Under the pieces are notes generated by a model. That model ran no database searches, was not told the origin of the DNA, and worked only from the letters and a program-made list of their open reading frames with translations. 64,000 nucleotides of DNA from Volvox africanus (Eukaryota; Chlorophyta; Chlorophyceae; Chlamydomonadales; Volvocaceae), in assembly GCA_030268105.1 (NCBI GenBank), contig BSDZ01000014.1, positions 3,291,501-3,355,500 of the forward strand, written 5' to 3'. This document shows positions 46,311-58,035 of this stretch, piece by piece. Made by a program: the position numbers and the translations under genes. The stretch's first letter is position 1. Each line of letters starts with the position of its first letter.

Positions 46311-47585
46311 CTGCAGTTTTAAACGGGGTGTTGTCCATCACTGCAATAGTTACCAGTGCTGTCGCACCCTGCAGCACAAGTATTCTCCTTGAAATATGTC
46401 AAGAGAAGCTTGCCTTATAATGTCATAGTCTGTCTTGCAGCCGGGTAGAGCGGCAAGGCCACTCCCGCCGCATCGCCCAGGCGACCCAAGCTCTGCAAAA
46501 TGCCTCGGAGACGAAGTCGCCACAGACGCTCTTAAACCTACTTGACCATGATTGAGTCGTATTAGACGGTTCAAACATTACGGTACAGGCAGCCCTTAAA
46601 GAAAAGATTGCGCACCCTTTTCGTCTTCTTTACTTGGGCTTGACCTTGCCATGGACGAGCTAGTGAGCCCCGGGCTGGACATCCTTCCCACAGTTGCCCA
46701 GATGGGCCTGGGCCTGGTTGAGGTGGGCATCACTGGCGATGTCGAATCGCCTTTGACACTTCACTAAGCGGCTCTCAAAGGGCTAGAATCCGTATATCCG
46801 ACAGCAAGGTTTCTATAAGTTATATGCGTGGATTTAAGCAAGTTGCAAGGAGTAGTCCTAGTAAAAATGGCCGAACAGCTGTCACTTTCTGGGAAGCGTT
46901 GAAATCAAAAGTAAAAGTCAGACATCGTCCAATAATCTCCTTGATAGCTCACATAACGCTTCAATCCCCTCGTGATACATCAGCATTTCGTAATCATGAA
47001 GGACAACCATTTACCTGTTTGCCGTACATGCTGCCGTCTTGCCAAAACGAGCCATTAATGTAGAATCGCATAAGTACAAATTCATCCCAGACACTTGTAA
47101 CAGCAAAAGTTTCCGGTGAATTGCACGGAGGATTATCGACTGCTTTTATTACGACGAGCATGGCCCCTACACCCAGCCAGACGCAGCTTCCGACTTGTAC
47201 TGAAAACGTTTATACGGGATTGGCTGAGGCGCCACTAGTAGTTCCACCTCAATTGGTGCAGTATTTCATGCGCAAAAGTGGCCAGGGGCCTATATTATAT
47301 AATATCAGCGCCGACGATCGAGAATGTAACGAGGACATGCGGCTGTGAGGCTTTTGAAGACTGGAGCAGCCCGCCCTTAGCGTGACGCGAGCAAACGCCT
47401 GTGCGTCACGGTTGGATGCATGCGCAGGGCGCAAGTTGTAAGCCTGGCAGCACAACGGTTTCTAGCAACGGTTCTCAACGATGCAATGCAGTAAGTGATG
47501 GATATTGCAATGATTGCGATAGCCTGGCCTTGTAAACCTATCCTAGAGTTAGCTTCCGTCACAACTTCATCCAAGGTACCATAAA
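46311..47585. other. unresolved region between coiled-coil gene and small gene
   Basis: Both strands hold coding-like pieces. On the minus strand 46408-46480 reads SLGRLGDAAGVALPLYPAAR after a good acceptor, and about 46690-46770 reads SDAHLNQAQAHLG; both recall TPR helices. The plus strand of 46440-46556 is also open. Another minus frame (TDYDIIR) could join 46310 through a GC donor (AG|GCAAGC). I could not choose a model. Confidence 0.3.
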
Positions 47586-47996
47586 ATGAAGCGTGCTGCC
47601 GGAGTCAAAGCCATGAAGGAGGCAGGGCTTGACCCAAAAGACAAGCGGCGTCTGCTTCGCACTGACGACCTCGCGCAAGCCCTTCAAGAGGTTCGTACAA
47701 CGACTAGACGCTGATATTGACCATCACAGGGCGAGCTTTGAAGCCCTTCATCACTATGCTTGTGCATGACAAGTTGTCCCGTCTCAGAATTTTTGTTGTG
47801 AGGTGCCCCATTGTGTTTAATGTGTCCTTGTTGCAGCGGCTGATATCCCCGTGGTGCATCTGTGGGACGGCTAGGCGCGTCCTTGCTATTCTCTTTGACA
47901 CCTTACCTTTTCTGTCTGCAGTATGGAGTCACGCTCCGAAACCCGCCGTACTACGTGGACGCTAAGGATCAAACGGCTGGCACACGGCCATTATGA
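47586..47996 (+). CDS. small two-exon protein of 59 aa, unknown
   Basis: Exons 47586-47690 and 47922-47996, phase 0 junction, GT donor (gttcgt) and a pyrimidine-rich acceptor (ttttctgtctgcag). The protein starts MKRAAGVKAMKEAGLD, continues RTDDLAQALQ and YGVTLRNPPYYVDAKD, and ends TRPL. The composition is clearly coding-like and hydrophilic with a helical first half. No domain recognised. Further exons upstream cannot be excluded; the ATG context (ataaaATG) is only fair. Confidence 0.5.
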
Positions 47997-50900
47997 GAGT
48001 TTGCGCTGGCTCTCTGCCTTCGAATAGAAGTTGGTAGTCGCATCTTCGTACCCAGTATTTGGGTCAATGCTTGTATCTTTCGGTCGTCTCACCCGAACCC
48101 AGGAACGGCTGAACCTATTAACTCAAGACAGAAATATCTTGTTTGACTGCCATTATGCAAGGCTGCAGATGAAGGGATATCGTACGTAGGTGCACCTAAT
48201 TGTCCATTAATGAAATCAATCGAAGCATCTTATTTCATCCCGGGTTGTATTGCAGTCGAGAAACTGGATGGGTATTCTGGGGACTTCGAAAGCGCCACGT
48301 TGCTACATGGGTATGCATGTCGGATCATATGTGCGGATCACAAATACTTATTGCTGGGTAACCCAGGACATGGAAAACTATGTAGTAACTGGTGGATATG
48401 CCCACTGACGTTGCCCACAGTATCCATTTGATGACATCTTAGGGGCCATGGACCCAATCCCCGCGTGCGCCAAAGCTGAACGGCGATGAAGTGCTGGACT
48501 GATTGGGATTTATGGTGTCAGCGTCCCACACAAACGGGTCGCTGCATGTCCATGGAACGGAGGCTCAGTATCGTACAGACCATCCCTTGCTTACACGCTT
48601 AACTGCTGCAAAGCACACATGCCTCCCCGACTTGCCGAATCTGCTGAATAACTCTTCAGCAAACAGCACGTCTGCTCAGCGTCATTCGGTGCCTTCTTGT
48701 TACTTCACTCATGGATGTACGGTTTACCAACGCTCTCTGTGTGTGGGATAGGGGGCCTTTGCTTCACCCATGGTCACTACCTGGCGGTCCCTACATTCCC
48801 CTGTATTTCGGGGCACCCTCATCCGTTCACTCATGTTGACTTCTCCGAAATCAATGGTTTTCCGGTGTTCAGCACACACCACCAGCATCCAGTAGATTCT
48901 GCCAGGTCAACGGTAGCCTCAACCCCATTCCTGCTCGGCTTGCAAGCCACTATAACCGGGGTCCTCAATGTCTACCAACATCAGGGGTACAAGCAGTGGA
49001 AAATTTTTTATCCTACTTTCAGTCAGGATCAACCCTGGAACTTCCAGGGACACATTGTCGTGCCTTACCAGTTATGTCCGGACTTTCTGTTTGTTCCATT
49101 TTTTTGGATATTTTGTCATTCTCTAGAAACCAAGGTGTCGTGACACAGCATAGTGTGCGACATTGTCACCCATTTATGATGTTAAGTGCATGTGATGTTG
49201 TACGATTTACACCACTATAACGTGACATGGATGCCTGAGTGATAGTTTGTATGGCATGGGTAATGCTTACCATAGGATCACATAAAATGGGTGCGCGGGT
49301 AGGTGTTGCATTCCTGCTCTATACGGCTATCCCGTTAGCAAAGGCCCCCCCATTAGAAGGCACTCACACAACTGACATTCCGGAAACTAACTGTAGAAAG
49401 CCCAGTATACTGCAATGAGAACACAATCAGGTCAGCAAGCGTGGTCGCCTGGAAGAGTATGCGATGGGAGTGTTACATCAATAAAGCCTAGCCAGATAGA
49501 TAATGATGCATTACGGTAAATGAATGGCATGCTTATCCACTTTGCTGAGCTCAACACTATTCAGCTGCTTTGAAAGCACTGCTGCAATTAAAACATGCTA
49601 AGAGTCAGCAGGCGGCAGTGAAACTCCTGTTCCTTTGAAATACTTCAGCCGCGTTGAGTTGACAGAAGTTGGAAGCAGGGGAGGGCAGGAGAGATCCCCA
49701 GATCGGAACTCTGGCCATACTTTGCTATGTCCAACCTCCCGCCTGTCGTACGTGTCTCATGCATGGCATGACATATGGCGACGACACCTCCGTTTGAGAG
49801 GACTGACATAATGCGTAATCGGTACGACATACACATGTAGCACGGATTACACACATGTAACATAGGTAGGTAGACGTGCATGTGCGCGTGTGACCCATAT
49901 ACATTTTGCCATTCACCACATTCCTCACGAGGGCTTTCGAAAGTCCAGCCACACCCCATACTGGTGGCCCATGCCAACCGCTTCCACCATCTGTTATACT
50001 TTAAACGTGCAATTCAATACCCAATCAAAACACCAGAAGAGCTAGCCTACCCACCAAAATCCACCCACTTAAACTCCCTTGAGGTCTGGAACATGCGCAA
50101 CGGATTTACCGGCGGAAACGCAGCCTCGTACCGTACCGTGTCAGCAATTAAACTGCACGTTGAAATAAAACGTAGACCTATGAGCTGGACAGGAGTGCAG
50201 GCACGGGCCCTGAACGCTTCTGCCCCAGGTACGACAGTGAGCATAATATTCTAGCGCGAGCCAGGTCAATACAACAAAGTTGAGATAAAAAAAGTTGGAG
50301 CCCTATAAGGGTACAGTATGTCAATAAGTTTACACAAGCAGCAGACACGCACAAGCTGATGTCTCGCGCAGCGAGCCGCATCATCGAACACCGCGGCTCC
50401 CTGCACGGCCAAACACACTTAACACAAATACATTCAGGGTCCTCGACTTTGCGTTCTGACTGCCCAATTTCCTTTGCATTTAACACTTACCCGCCAATGC
50501 TGGATGGCTCGTGCGAAATTGGAAAAGGGCCGGGAAGGCGAGGTTGGGTGACTTGGGTTACCCGGGCGGCGAATGGCCCACATCTGGACATCCACGCCGC
50601 GTCTCGTGCAAAATGGCTGCGTCGTGTGTGTCGGAACCCGAATACCTCCATCAGCACCCCCATGCGAATCTACACGCCCGCAACTCGCATCTACAGAAAC
50701 CCGAACCGAATCAAATCTCGACCACCTTCTCCCCCTCCCCAAAAATACACACAATAAGAAATCCGTAATACAGTTAGCTGTTTTCCACAAATGGGTATCG
50801 TGAGCATCATAAAGCATACGGCTGCCGCAGCAGTCAACAACACTCATATCATCACGCGAAACAAAAGGCCGACACCTGGCGCGGCAACACTATATGTTGA

Positions 50901-52195
50901 ACGGAAAGGGCCAATGACGCCCTCTCCGAAACCTCTCTCCTAGCAAACGTAACGGCTGATACAGCAGAGTGTCTGGAGAGCTCAATAAAGCCCGACTTCA
51001 GCGGAAGGCAGCTCGGAGGAATCTCCCGACTCCATTGCACTACCCACATCCGAAGACAGCCGCGTTGGAGACCTTTATTGTTGGGTAATCGCTTGTCTTA
51101 ACGCGCCGAGGAGCCGTACAACCATTACCCTCCATTCCGTTGACGGGGGTGGCAGCTCTGGCATTATAGGTCTGGCGCAGCCAGGCCTTATACATTATTC
51201 CTTTCCACGTGTCATTCCCTTCTTACTACCAGAGCCCCTGTACAACCTTAACCAGGAGAGATGTCTTACTCAGCTTGTAGACGAACCTTCTCTCCCCCCT
51301 TTCGCTATTTCCCCTCCACTCCTTTTATTGCTCCCGCATACCTTAACCAACGTACCTCAGTGCAGCAACCCACCACTGAGCGATGACAATTCAAAGCTCT
51401 CTGGCTAGAAAGAAATAAGCATCATCAGCACTGCCAGATGATCCATGCCCTCCGCTCTCTGTCCTGCATACATGCAGTTCAAAAATGTAAGACTCCCTCC
51501 CCCTCCCCCTCTTCCTACCCAATGCCTCATCTACGCCATCACGCCCTCCACAGTACGTCTCCAACGTGCCTTCGCATCCGACTAGACAAGACCTACCCCC
51601 TCCACCCATCCATCCAGAGACCCATCCAGCACCCTTCTTCGCCGCATCAGAGGCCGTTAAAGTTGTAACAACTAACCAACTGCCTCACACCACCACGCTA
51701 ATATGCTTTCGCACACGGGGGATTAGCATCAACACGAATAATGTACACCACGAATAACCGATGTGATGGAAAAAAAACCTAGGAAGGGAAGATATACATG
51801 GAAGATAAAACCCTAAGATACGCACACTCATACGGGTAAACGCAGGCGAAAACAGCAGGCTTGACCCTTGCCAGTCAGTCAGCCAAAAGGAGCGACAGAG
51901 CTGACCAATCCCGACTCCCGCTGTTGCGTGACTCACTTATCAAACCACACAGTTCCCAGTCCGCTGTAAAACAGTTAACCAGGTGCAGGCGGATGACTAA
52001 GGTATGGTAAGGACGATCCTTTCATGCCTTCATACAACCTTCCTTTCTGGACAACACCACCGCTTCAGGCAGCACAAACGACACAGCATTAGCATCTCCA
52101 GATTACGGTCTAGGACGTACCTCCACATGGCTCTGCCCCTAAAAAGCACTTAACTGCGCGGATTGATGGCCATGGGCCGCGAAGCCAACGCCATT
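47997..52195. other. gene-poor region with repeat remnants
   Basis: Apart from the repeat copy at 48738-48990, no gene can be supported. It contains a pyrimidine-rich stretch at about 51485-51525 (CCCTCCCC type). Short frames on both strands lack domain homology and splice consistency. Confidence 0.4.
48738..48990 (+). repeat. retroelement remnant, second copy
   Basis: Inverted relative of 42200-42437. On the minus strand it preserves GCWWCVLNTGKPLISEKS followed by a stop, against GCWWWVLNLGKPLISEKS in the other copy. Homology starts near tgtgggataggggg and fades after catcagggg. Confidence 0.55.
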
Positions 52196-53644
52196 CTACC
52201 GATCCCCCTGACAGGCGTTCTCCACAGCCCGGGCCGCAGTGCGCACCGATTCCACCAACTGGTTAATGAAGCCCAGGTATACGTCAGAAGGAAGCAGCGC
52301 GGGAGGCGCGTCCACGTGCGGCAGCGTGGGGACGGTGACGGTGGCGCCACCGCCACCGCCACTGTCACCGCTGGCGCCTTCCTGGTCGCTCGTTCCCCAC
52401 CACGGCAAACCGGCCTCCGGCGCTCCACCCGGTCGCCAAGCGCCTCCGTCCGCAGCAGCCAGGTATTCAGCCGCGATTCCGCCGTGACTGACCGCGGCCC
52501 GAGCAACCGCGGCCCGAACACGATGACTTGAAGAGGGGACCTCAAAGTTGGTGCTACCCACGGACTCAATACTGTTGGAACGCACCGGAGATTCGCCACC
52601 TGAATCCTCTTCATGTGCCGAAGCTGCCGGACGGAGACCCGCACTTCCGTCGTCGTCTCCACTTCTGCCGACCCTGAAAGCTGCGGCGCCAACTCCATGG
52701 CTGCGTCCCAGCGGTCCGTTGTTTCGCGTGGCTGCGATCGCCACAATCTCAGACTCCGACGTTACAGGAACGGCGGTGATGGTGGCCGCCGTCCCTTGGG
52801 CGGCGGCCTTCAGGCTCCCATCCAACGCAACAGTTGGCCTCCGCAAACTGCAGGTCGGAGGCGGGCTTAGCCTTGCAGCCACGGCTGATAATGCTGCGGT
52901 CACATCTGCCCCTCCGGAGCATTTGCTGCCGCCGCTATAAACGGACCCGGCACTTCGCGAGCCACAAGGGGTGAACAATTCGCTCTCGGTCCCCGACTCT
53001 TCGTTGTCATAAAGGTCATTTTCATACTCTTCGTCGCCGCCAAGCATGTAGCTTCCGCTGCCCAGACTGCCCAGGCTGAGGGTATCGGAGCCCAAACATT
53101 CGTCGCCATTGACGACATAGCTGAAGCCCGGCCCGGACAGCAGTTCGGAGTACAGCGCCGCGCGCACAGGCGGTGACAGCGGCGGCGCCGACGGCACAGG
53201 CCCAATGCTTGTTGTGGAGATAGCAAGGGAGGAGGCGACAGTAGTGGCGGAAGTGGAGCCAACCTGAAGGGACGCCATTACGGGGACCTCGTGCGAGAAA
53301 GCCTCTGATTCATGCGCCAGTCGCTCGCTAAGCACCCTGACTTCAGGAGAGTCCTTTCTGATGTCGTTACCGGCAGTGTGTTCAAGTGCCGCGGCCTCAA
53401 CTGCAACCCTGTTAGCCCCTCTGGTGCCGTTCTTGCCCTGCAACCGGGGCCGCATGCGGACAGAGTCTTGATGATGGCCACCTCCAGGGCAGCTCCGGTA
53501 TTCGAGGAACATTGCGGCCACCATCGGAATGTCCGCAGGCCCCCACGCAGGAGCGCCACCTCGCAGCACGGAACAATTATCGCCGGCCTCAAGCCACTCT
53601 GGACAAATGCGTTTCCGGCTTGCCGAGCGCGTTAGAAGTCCCAT
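52196..53644 (-). CDS. unknown, largely disordered 482-aa protein
   Basis: One open frame from the first ATG (53644) to a TAG at 52196-52198. It begins MGLLTRSASRKRICPEWLEAGDNC. The middle is acidic (GGDEEYENDLYDNEESGTESE), the rest rich in Ser, Gly and Ala with one short structured-looking C-terminal helix (SDVYLGFINQLVESVRTAARAVENA). No known domain seen. The long frame in a codon-biased, GC-richer block and the acidic/Ser composition support coding. Additional exons on either side are possible. The other strand also has open frames here but without domain content. Confidence 0.5.
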   Translation of the reverse strand: MGLLTRSASRKRICPEWLEAGDNCSVLRGGAPAWGPADIPMVAAMFLEYRSCPGGGHHQDSVRMRPRLQGKNGTRGANRVAVEAAALEHTAGNDIRKDSPEVRVLSERLAHESEAFSHEVPVMASLQVGSTSATTVASSLAISTTSIGPVPSAPPLSPPVRAALYSELLSGPGFSYVVNGDECLGSDTLSLGSLGSGSYMLGGDEEYENDLYDNEESGTESELFTPCGSRSAGSVYSGGSKCSGGADVTAALSAVAARLSPPPTCSLRRPTVALDGSLKAAAQGTAATITAVPVTSESEIVAIAATRNNGPLGRSHGVGAAAFRVGRSGDDDGSAGLRPAASAHEEDSGGESPVRSNSIESVGSTNFEVPSSSHRVRAAVARAAVSHGGIAAEYLAAADGGAWRPGGAPEAGLPWWGTSDQEGASGDSGGGGGATVTVPTLPHVDAPPALLPSDVYLGFINQLVESVRTAARAVENACQGDR

Positions 53645-54498
53645 ATGCACAGCTGTGACATGGGTCAAGGTGTAGGGCAGTTTTGGGACGCTTCACCTGT
53701 TCTCTGAGCCCCACTACTGACACTGTTTGCTTGAATATTGGTTTCTGACATCCACGATCAGATCGTCACGTCATGGTGACATTGCCTGCCTAACAGTAGG
53801 CTCGTGGGGGGTAGCTCTACACAATTCATACCGAAGCAACTTATTCGCCAGGCGCATCATCGTTGTTTATACAAATTAATGTAAAAATGTAATGTCTGTA
53901 TGCATAAATAACTGAAAGCGAACGTTCATATGATGGATTGGTGACTGAAACTGGTATTCTACCCCATTTCAAGCCAACAGAGCCCGATTACACTTAATAT
54001 TTCTAAGAATCATCTCACTTACCAAAGGTTTCAGGTGCGTCTTCGGGCACGGCGGCATCTTCTGCGTAATGCATCCTTGTAGGCTGTCCTAAGTTTCCTC
54101 CCCCGCAAATCTAAATCGACAGTTAATTACACTTATGAAGTGACAGATGAGTCCTCTGTAATTTCAAACACGCGCACGCGTTGCGTGCATGCGTCCGACT
54201 CGACACGGCAAAACCGTTGAGTAAGCATGTTGTTCGTTGTTATACATGCAAGAAGTATTTGTATTAATAAAATATAAATGCATATAATATTATGCATTTC
54301 ATAAGGAAGGTAGGATCGAGGAACAACAAAACTGGTTATAGTACGGCAATCAAGTACGGAAACTGGTTCTGTTTGAAGGATTTCATACATTCATCTGTGC
54401 GTGTCATATACATTCATAACCTTGTAAAGAGTCGAATGTACAGGGAGTTGATGGAAAGTGGTCCTGCTAAGATGAATCTTTAGTTGCGAGCGAAGTCC
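53645..54498. other. intergenic, nothing recognised
   Basis: AT-richer sequence between the divergently oriented 482-aa gene and the GNAT gene; probably contains both promoters. No motif could be assigned. Confidence 0.4.
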
Positions 54499-55512
54499 AT
54501 GGCTCAGAATTTGCAAGCTAGGCGACCGATTGTGAACGCGGGACGTCGACGGCAACTTCAGCTCCTTCATCCTATTTCGAATATCCGCTACCGTAGATTT
54601 GTCTCTACAAGATGTGAATTAACCGTTGGTCAGCCTGAGCAAGCTGCGAAGCGATGGAGACAGTTGTACTGGGAGCTGCAGACATCTGTTGGACGCATGA
54701 TTATTCGCCCTTTAGAACGTGGTGAAGTCCAGGCAGCGAGCGTAGTTGTCGCACGGGCGTTTGCGTCATCTCCGGAAGCAGTTCCGCTGAGGGAAGCCCT
54801 GAAAGGTACGGCTCCCGACGCACAGGCGCCACAACGAGGTTAGTCTTCAACCTGCAAAGGTAATAAAAAAATTCTCCAAGACACTGTCCTTACGAGCGTT
54901 GATCGAGCGGAGAACCTGAAGACCTGCTACACCCTGCTGGTCTTCTCCTTACCCACCCTGTTGCCGCCGCCCTTGCCCTTGCTACCTTTCCAACCAGACA
55001 TTGAATCCATATCCTTGGAGAATCCAGTCCCCGCTTCTGACGCTAATCCTGGAGCTCATACATCCAGAGCAGAGCTCACCCCTGACGGGTACTTTCTAGT
55101 GGCGCGGCTTTTCCCGGATGACCCACATCAGACCCCTCTGCCGCCGGGCCAGAAGTCCCGCCTTATTGGAGCCGCCTCCATTTCCCTCTCCTCAAGCTCG
55201 CATTTCATGCGCCGCCTACCGTCCGTGAACTTGCCCCCGTCCGGTGCCGCTTACATCTCCAACATGGCGGTTGACCCGCGGTTCAGGCGTCGTGGTGTGG
55301 CGCGAGCGCTGCTGGCTGCGTGCGAGGACGTGGCACGAGGCGGAGGCCGGCCGGAGGTATGGCTGCACGTCCTGGAGGCAGACGAGGCCGCACGGGCCTT
55401 GTATGACGGCGCTGGCTTTGTCGCAGCCGCGAAGGATTCCTGGCTTGACACGCTGAAGTGGGGTGGCGGGCGGCCACGTATCTTGATGCGAAGGGAGCTG
55501 CAATTATTGTAA
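54499..55512 (+). CDS. GNAT-family N-acetyltransferase, predicted plastid-targeted
   Basis: Exons 54499-54805 and 54881-55512, joined through a 75-nt intron (phase 1), 312 aa. The N-terminus is basic and poor in acidic residues (MAQNLQARRPIVNAGRRRQ), like a chloroplast transit peptide. The GNAT fold begins near MIIRPLERGEVQAASVVV (about 73). Strand beta-4 is AYISNMAVDP (about 226-235), followed by the acetyl-CoA-binding loop RRRGVA (238-243), then WLHVLEADEAARALYDGAGF, typical of the C-terminal half. Plant plastid GNATs acetylate protein N-termini and lysines; the substrate here is not known. A proline/leucine-rich linker (about 118-140) interrupts the fold. TGTAA overlaps the stop codon and could act as a polyadenylation signal. 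Confidence 0.8.
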
Positions 55513-58035
55513 AAGGATTGTTGTCCGGCAGTGGAGAATGTTCGCAAGGCAGTGACATCCCCAGCAAAAATATGCAATACATCATGCAGCTACATAGTAT
55601 AGGTTTGCAAGGTTGCTGGTGACCGAACACAGGATGGTGATTGTCGGTGGGCATGCATTTTTCCACGCTCTAAACCAACCTAACTAGGCAGGCTTGCCCA
55701 TAGGATATGCCGTTTTCCACGCCAGAAGACAACTTTGGTTTCTGTGCCGAGAACAGCAAGGAGATTTTAGATCCGTTGTGTTGGACAAGGTTTTTGGTTG
55801 GGCTCGGTTGTCGTATCTGATGCTGTCGGCGTATAGTGGCGCTCAATGGACGAATTATGACCCTGCGTGAAGGGGGAAGACTTTATATACTCGAATACAT
55901 CTGACTCGCTGCCAAGGAAGAGCATCTAGAAGAGTAGGCTTCAGGTGTGCGTAATCCTCAGGCCCTCGTACTGCGGCGCTCCGTCAGCGCATTCTTTTTC
56001 GCTGTGGTCAAACCAATGTAGGAATTGGCTTCATTGGTAGTCCATGTGAATCTTCTGCAACTACTTCATAGTTGTAACGTGGCCGTATGTTCCAGTCCAG
56101 CGCGAGCATAGCAGATTACAGGATAGCTCGTACGCGGGGCACATGGTTGCCCGCAATCCTGAGCTGAAAAAAGGTGATGTGGAAAAGCAGTAATCTATTA
56201 CTAAGATTGCTACGTATATGATACACATGTGATTTCTCAGATCTTTAGCAAGTTCGCTCACGCAATATTCGAGGCCGACTTGTCACAGTGAGGTCACGGC
56301 GAAGGGAACAGCGTTTCAGGCGACAATATGTTGGTGCATGCCCACATCTCCCAGGGGAAGCCTGCACATCTCCCGTATGCAATACCGTTTGAAGGCTATC
56401 TTGAGTTTTGTCCTTGGCTGTTCAAGGGCTCACTGAACGACAGTCCCTTCCTGCAAACAAAGCGTGAGCTTGGAGCGCATTTGTCTTGGGACCAGATGGC
56501 GTTGCGCCGTGTAATGTAGGGAAGACTTATCCTTACTTCTTTCCGAGCACAACCAATAAACTGTCAAAATTTCCCTAATTTACTGGCTTCTAAACGGCTT
56601 AGTTGCCATAGTGCACAAGCAGGATCGGATGAACCTCGAATGCTTTCTTAAAAACGTCGGACGCATCCATACTAGCCGCTGCATTTGCACGAAAACCCCT
56701 TTCTACGTCTACCATAACTCGATGCAAAATTTTCACAAAAACCATGCAAACCATCGCTTCTTTCGTGTATGCGTGAAGCCCTCACCAGGGAGCATAAAAT
56801 ACTTTTGGAAATGCCAAAATAGTTCCCACGATGCCAGTATCGCATTTCCACCAAACTCTCCGCAGCAATTGACCTAGGAGACGCCGACAGACTTGTATAC
56901 GATGTATTGCCGTCAGCGTGCTAAATCTGGACCTCTGCCTAGCCAAAGTCCATTGCATAAAAGTATATTCTCACACTCAGCTGCAAAATAACGCCCTGCA
57001 CAATGTTATGTCAGCTCGGCCGCCAACCAAATAAGCATCAGCCCGCACCACCATGTCACAGTATTCGAGAATACGCATGAAGGAACAACGCCCGCGCTAA
57101 AGCCGTCTACACAGGCGGGCACTATCAAGCCGAACATTTCCAGGACTCACCCCTTCTCAGACAGCAGGCTGACAAGGACGGTGACTTGGCCGCATACGTG
57201 ACTCCCGATTCATTTGCAACTCGACAACCGTGCCAAACATGCACTCAGCGCACAAAGCCACTATAAAATCCGAAGGACAGCTGGTCTGCGCACATAAACG
57301 ACGACCAGCGTACGGAACGACCCTAGCTCACCGAAAGGGACACGACAGCGCCCCCTCGCTGCTATCACAGTCGGTCCACACGGCACCGATTTTGTACAGG
57401 ATGGTTGAGGAACCAGGAAAATACCGTACACGATCTGTACATGAAGAGTTGTGGTTGCGACACGAAGACCTCACCACAACGCTCTAGTGGTTTAATTGGA
57501 CGAGTACACCAACTACGCTGTCACCACCATCACAACCGCTGGTGGGCCGTTGGATTTAGGAGGAGCCACTAACCGATTGCAAAGTTGGTGCAAGCACAGT
57601 GAGCCAGAATCTGCTGTTAATGTATGTGTCCCTCACATATACAACAAAGGTAAAATAAGTACATGCCTCTCTGACGGCATGGGCAAACACAAGCAACGCA
57701 CTCTGCCTAAGGGATGCTTCGACCGCAGCGGAAGGCAGGCACATGCTGAGAAGTCACTACAGCACTACCCAGGCAACCATATTCCGACGGACACCAACAC
57801 AAGAAACACTCACCTTCGCCAAATCAATACGAAGACCTCGACTGCACTCTTGGAATATTGCCGGGCCATTTTGCGTAGGTATCAGCACCGTAGGCACTTT
57901 CGACAACCCTTGTCGGGTACTAGATAGGCATTGGTGTAGGATCGACATTCTCATGCAATGGTGTAGGATCAAATACCCCGTAAACTAGCGTCCATGAGGA
58001 ATGCGTACGGCGTAAGCCCTTCACTTGGCCACAGT
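55513..58035. other. gene-poor region
   Basis: No supportable gene. The short frames at 56328-56519 and 56611-56877 have no recognisable domain and no splice partners. Sequence is otherwise featureless. Confidence 0.4.

Noticed and set aside
46440..46556. Plus-strand frame RVERQGHSRRIAQATQALQN as a terminal exon
   Set aside because: No upstream exon with matching phase and donor was found, and the minus strand offers competing coding-like frames; left unresolved.
52163..52531. Plus-strand ORFs opposite the 482-aa gene
   Set aside because: Shorter, Arg/Pro-rich and overlapping a longer minus frame with acidic and Ser-rich protein-like composition.
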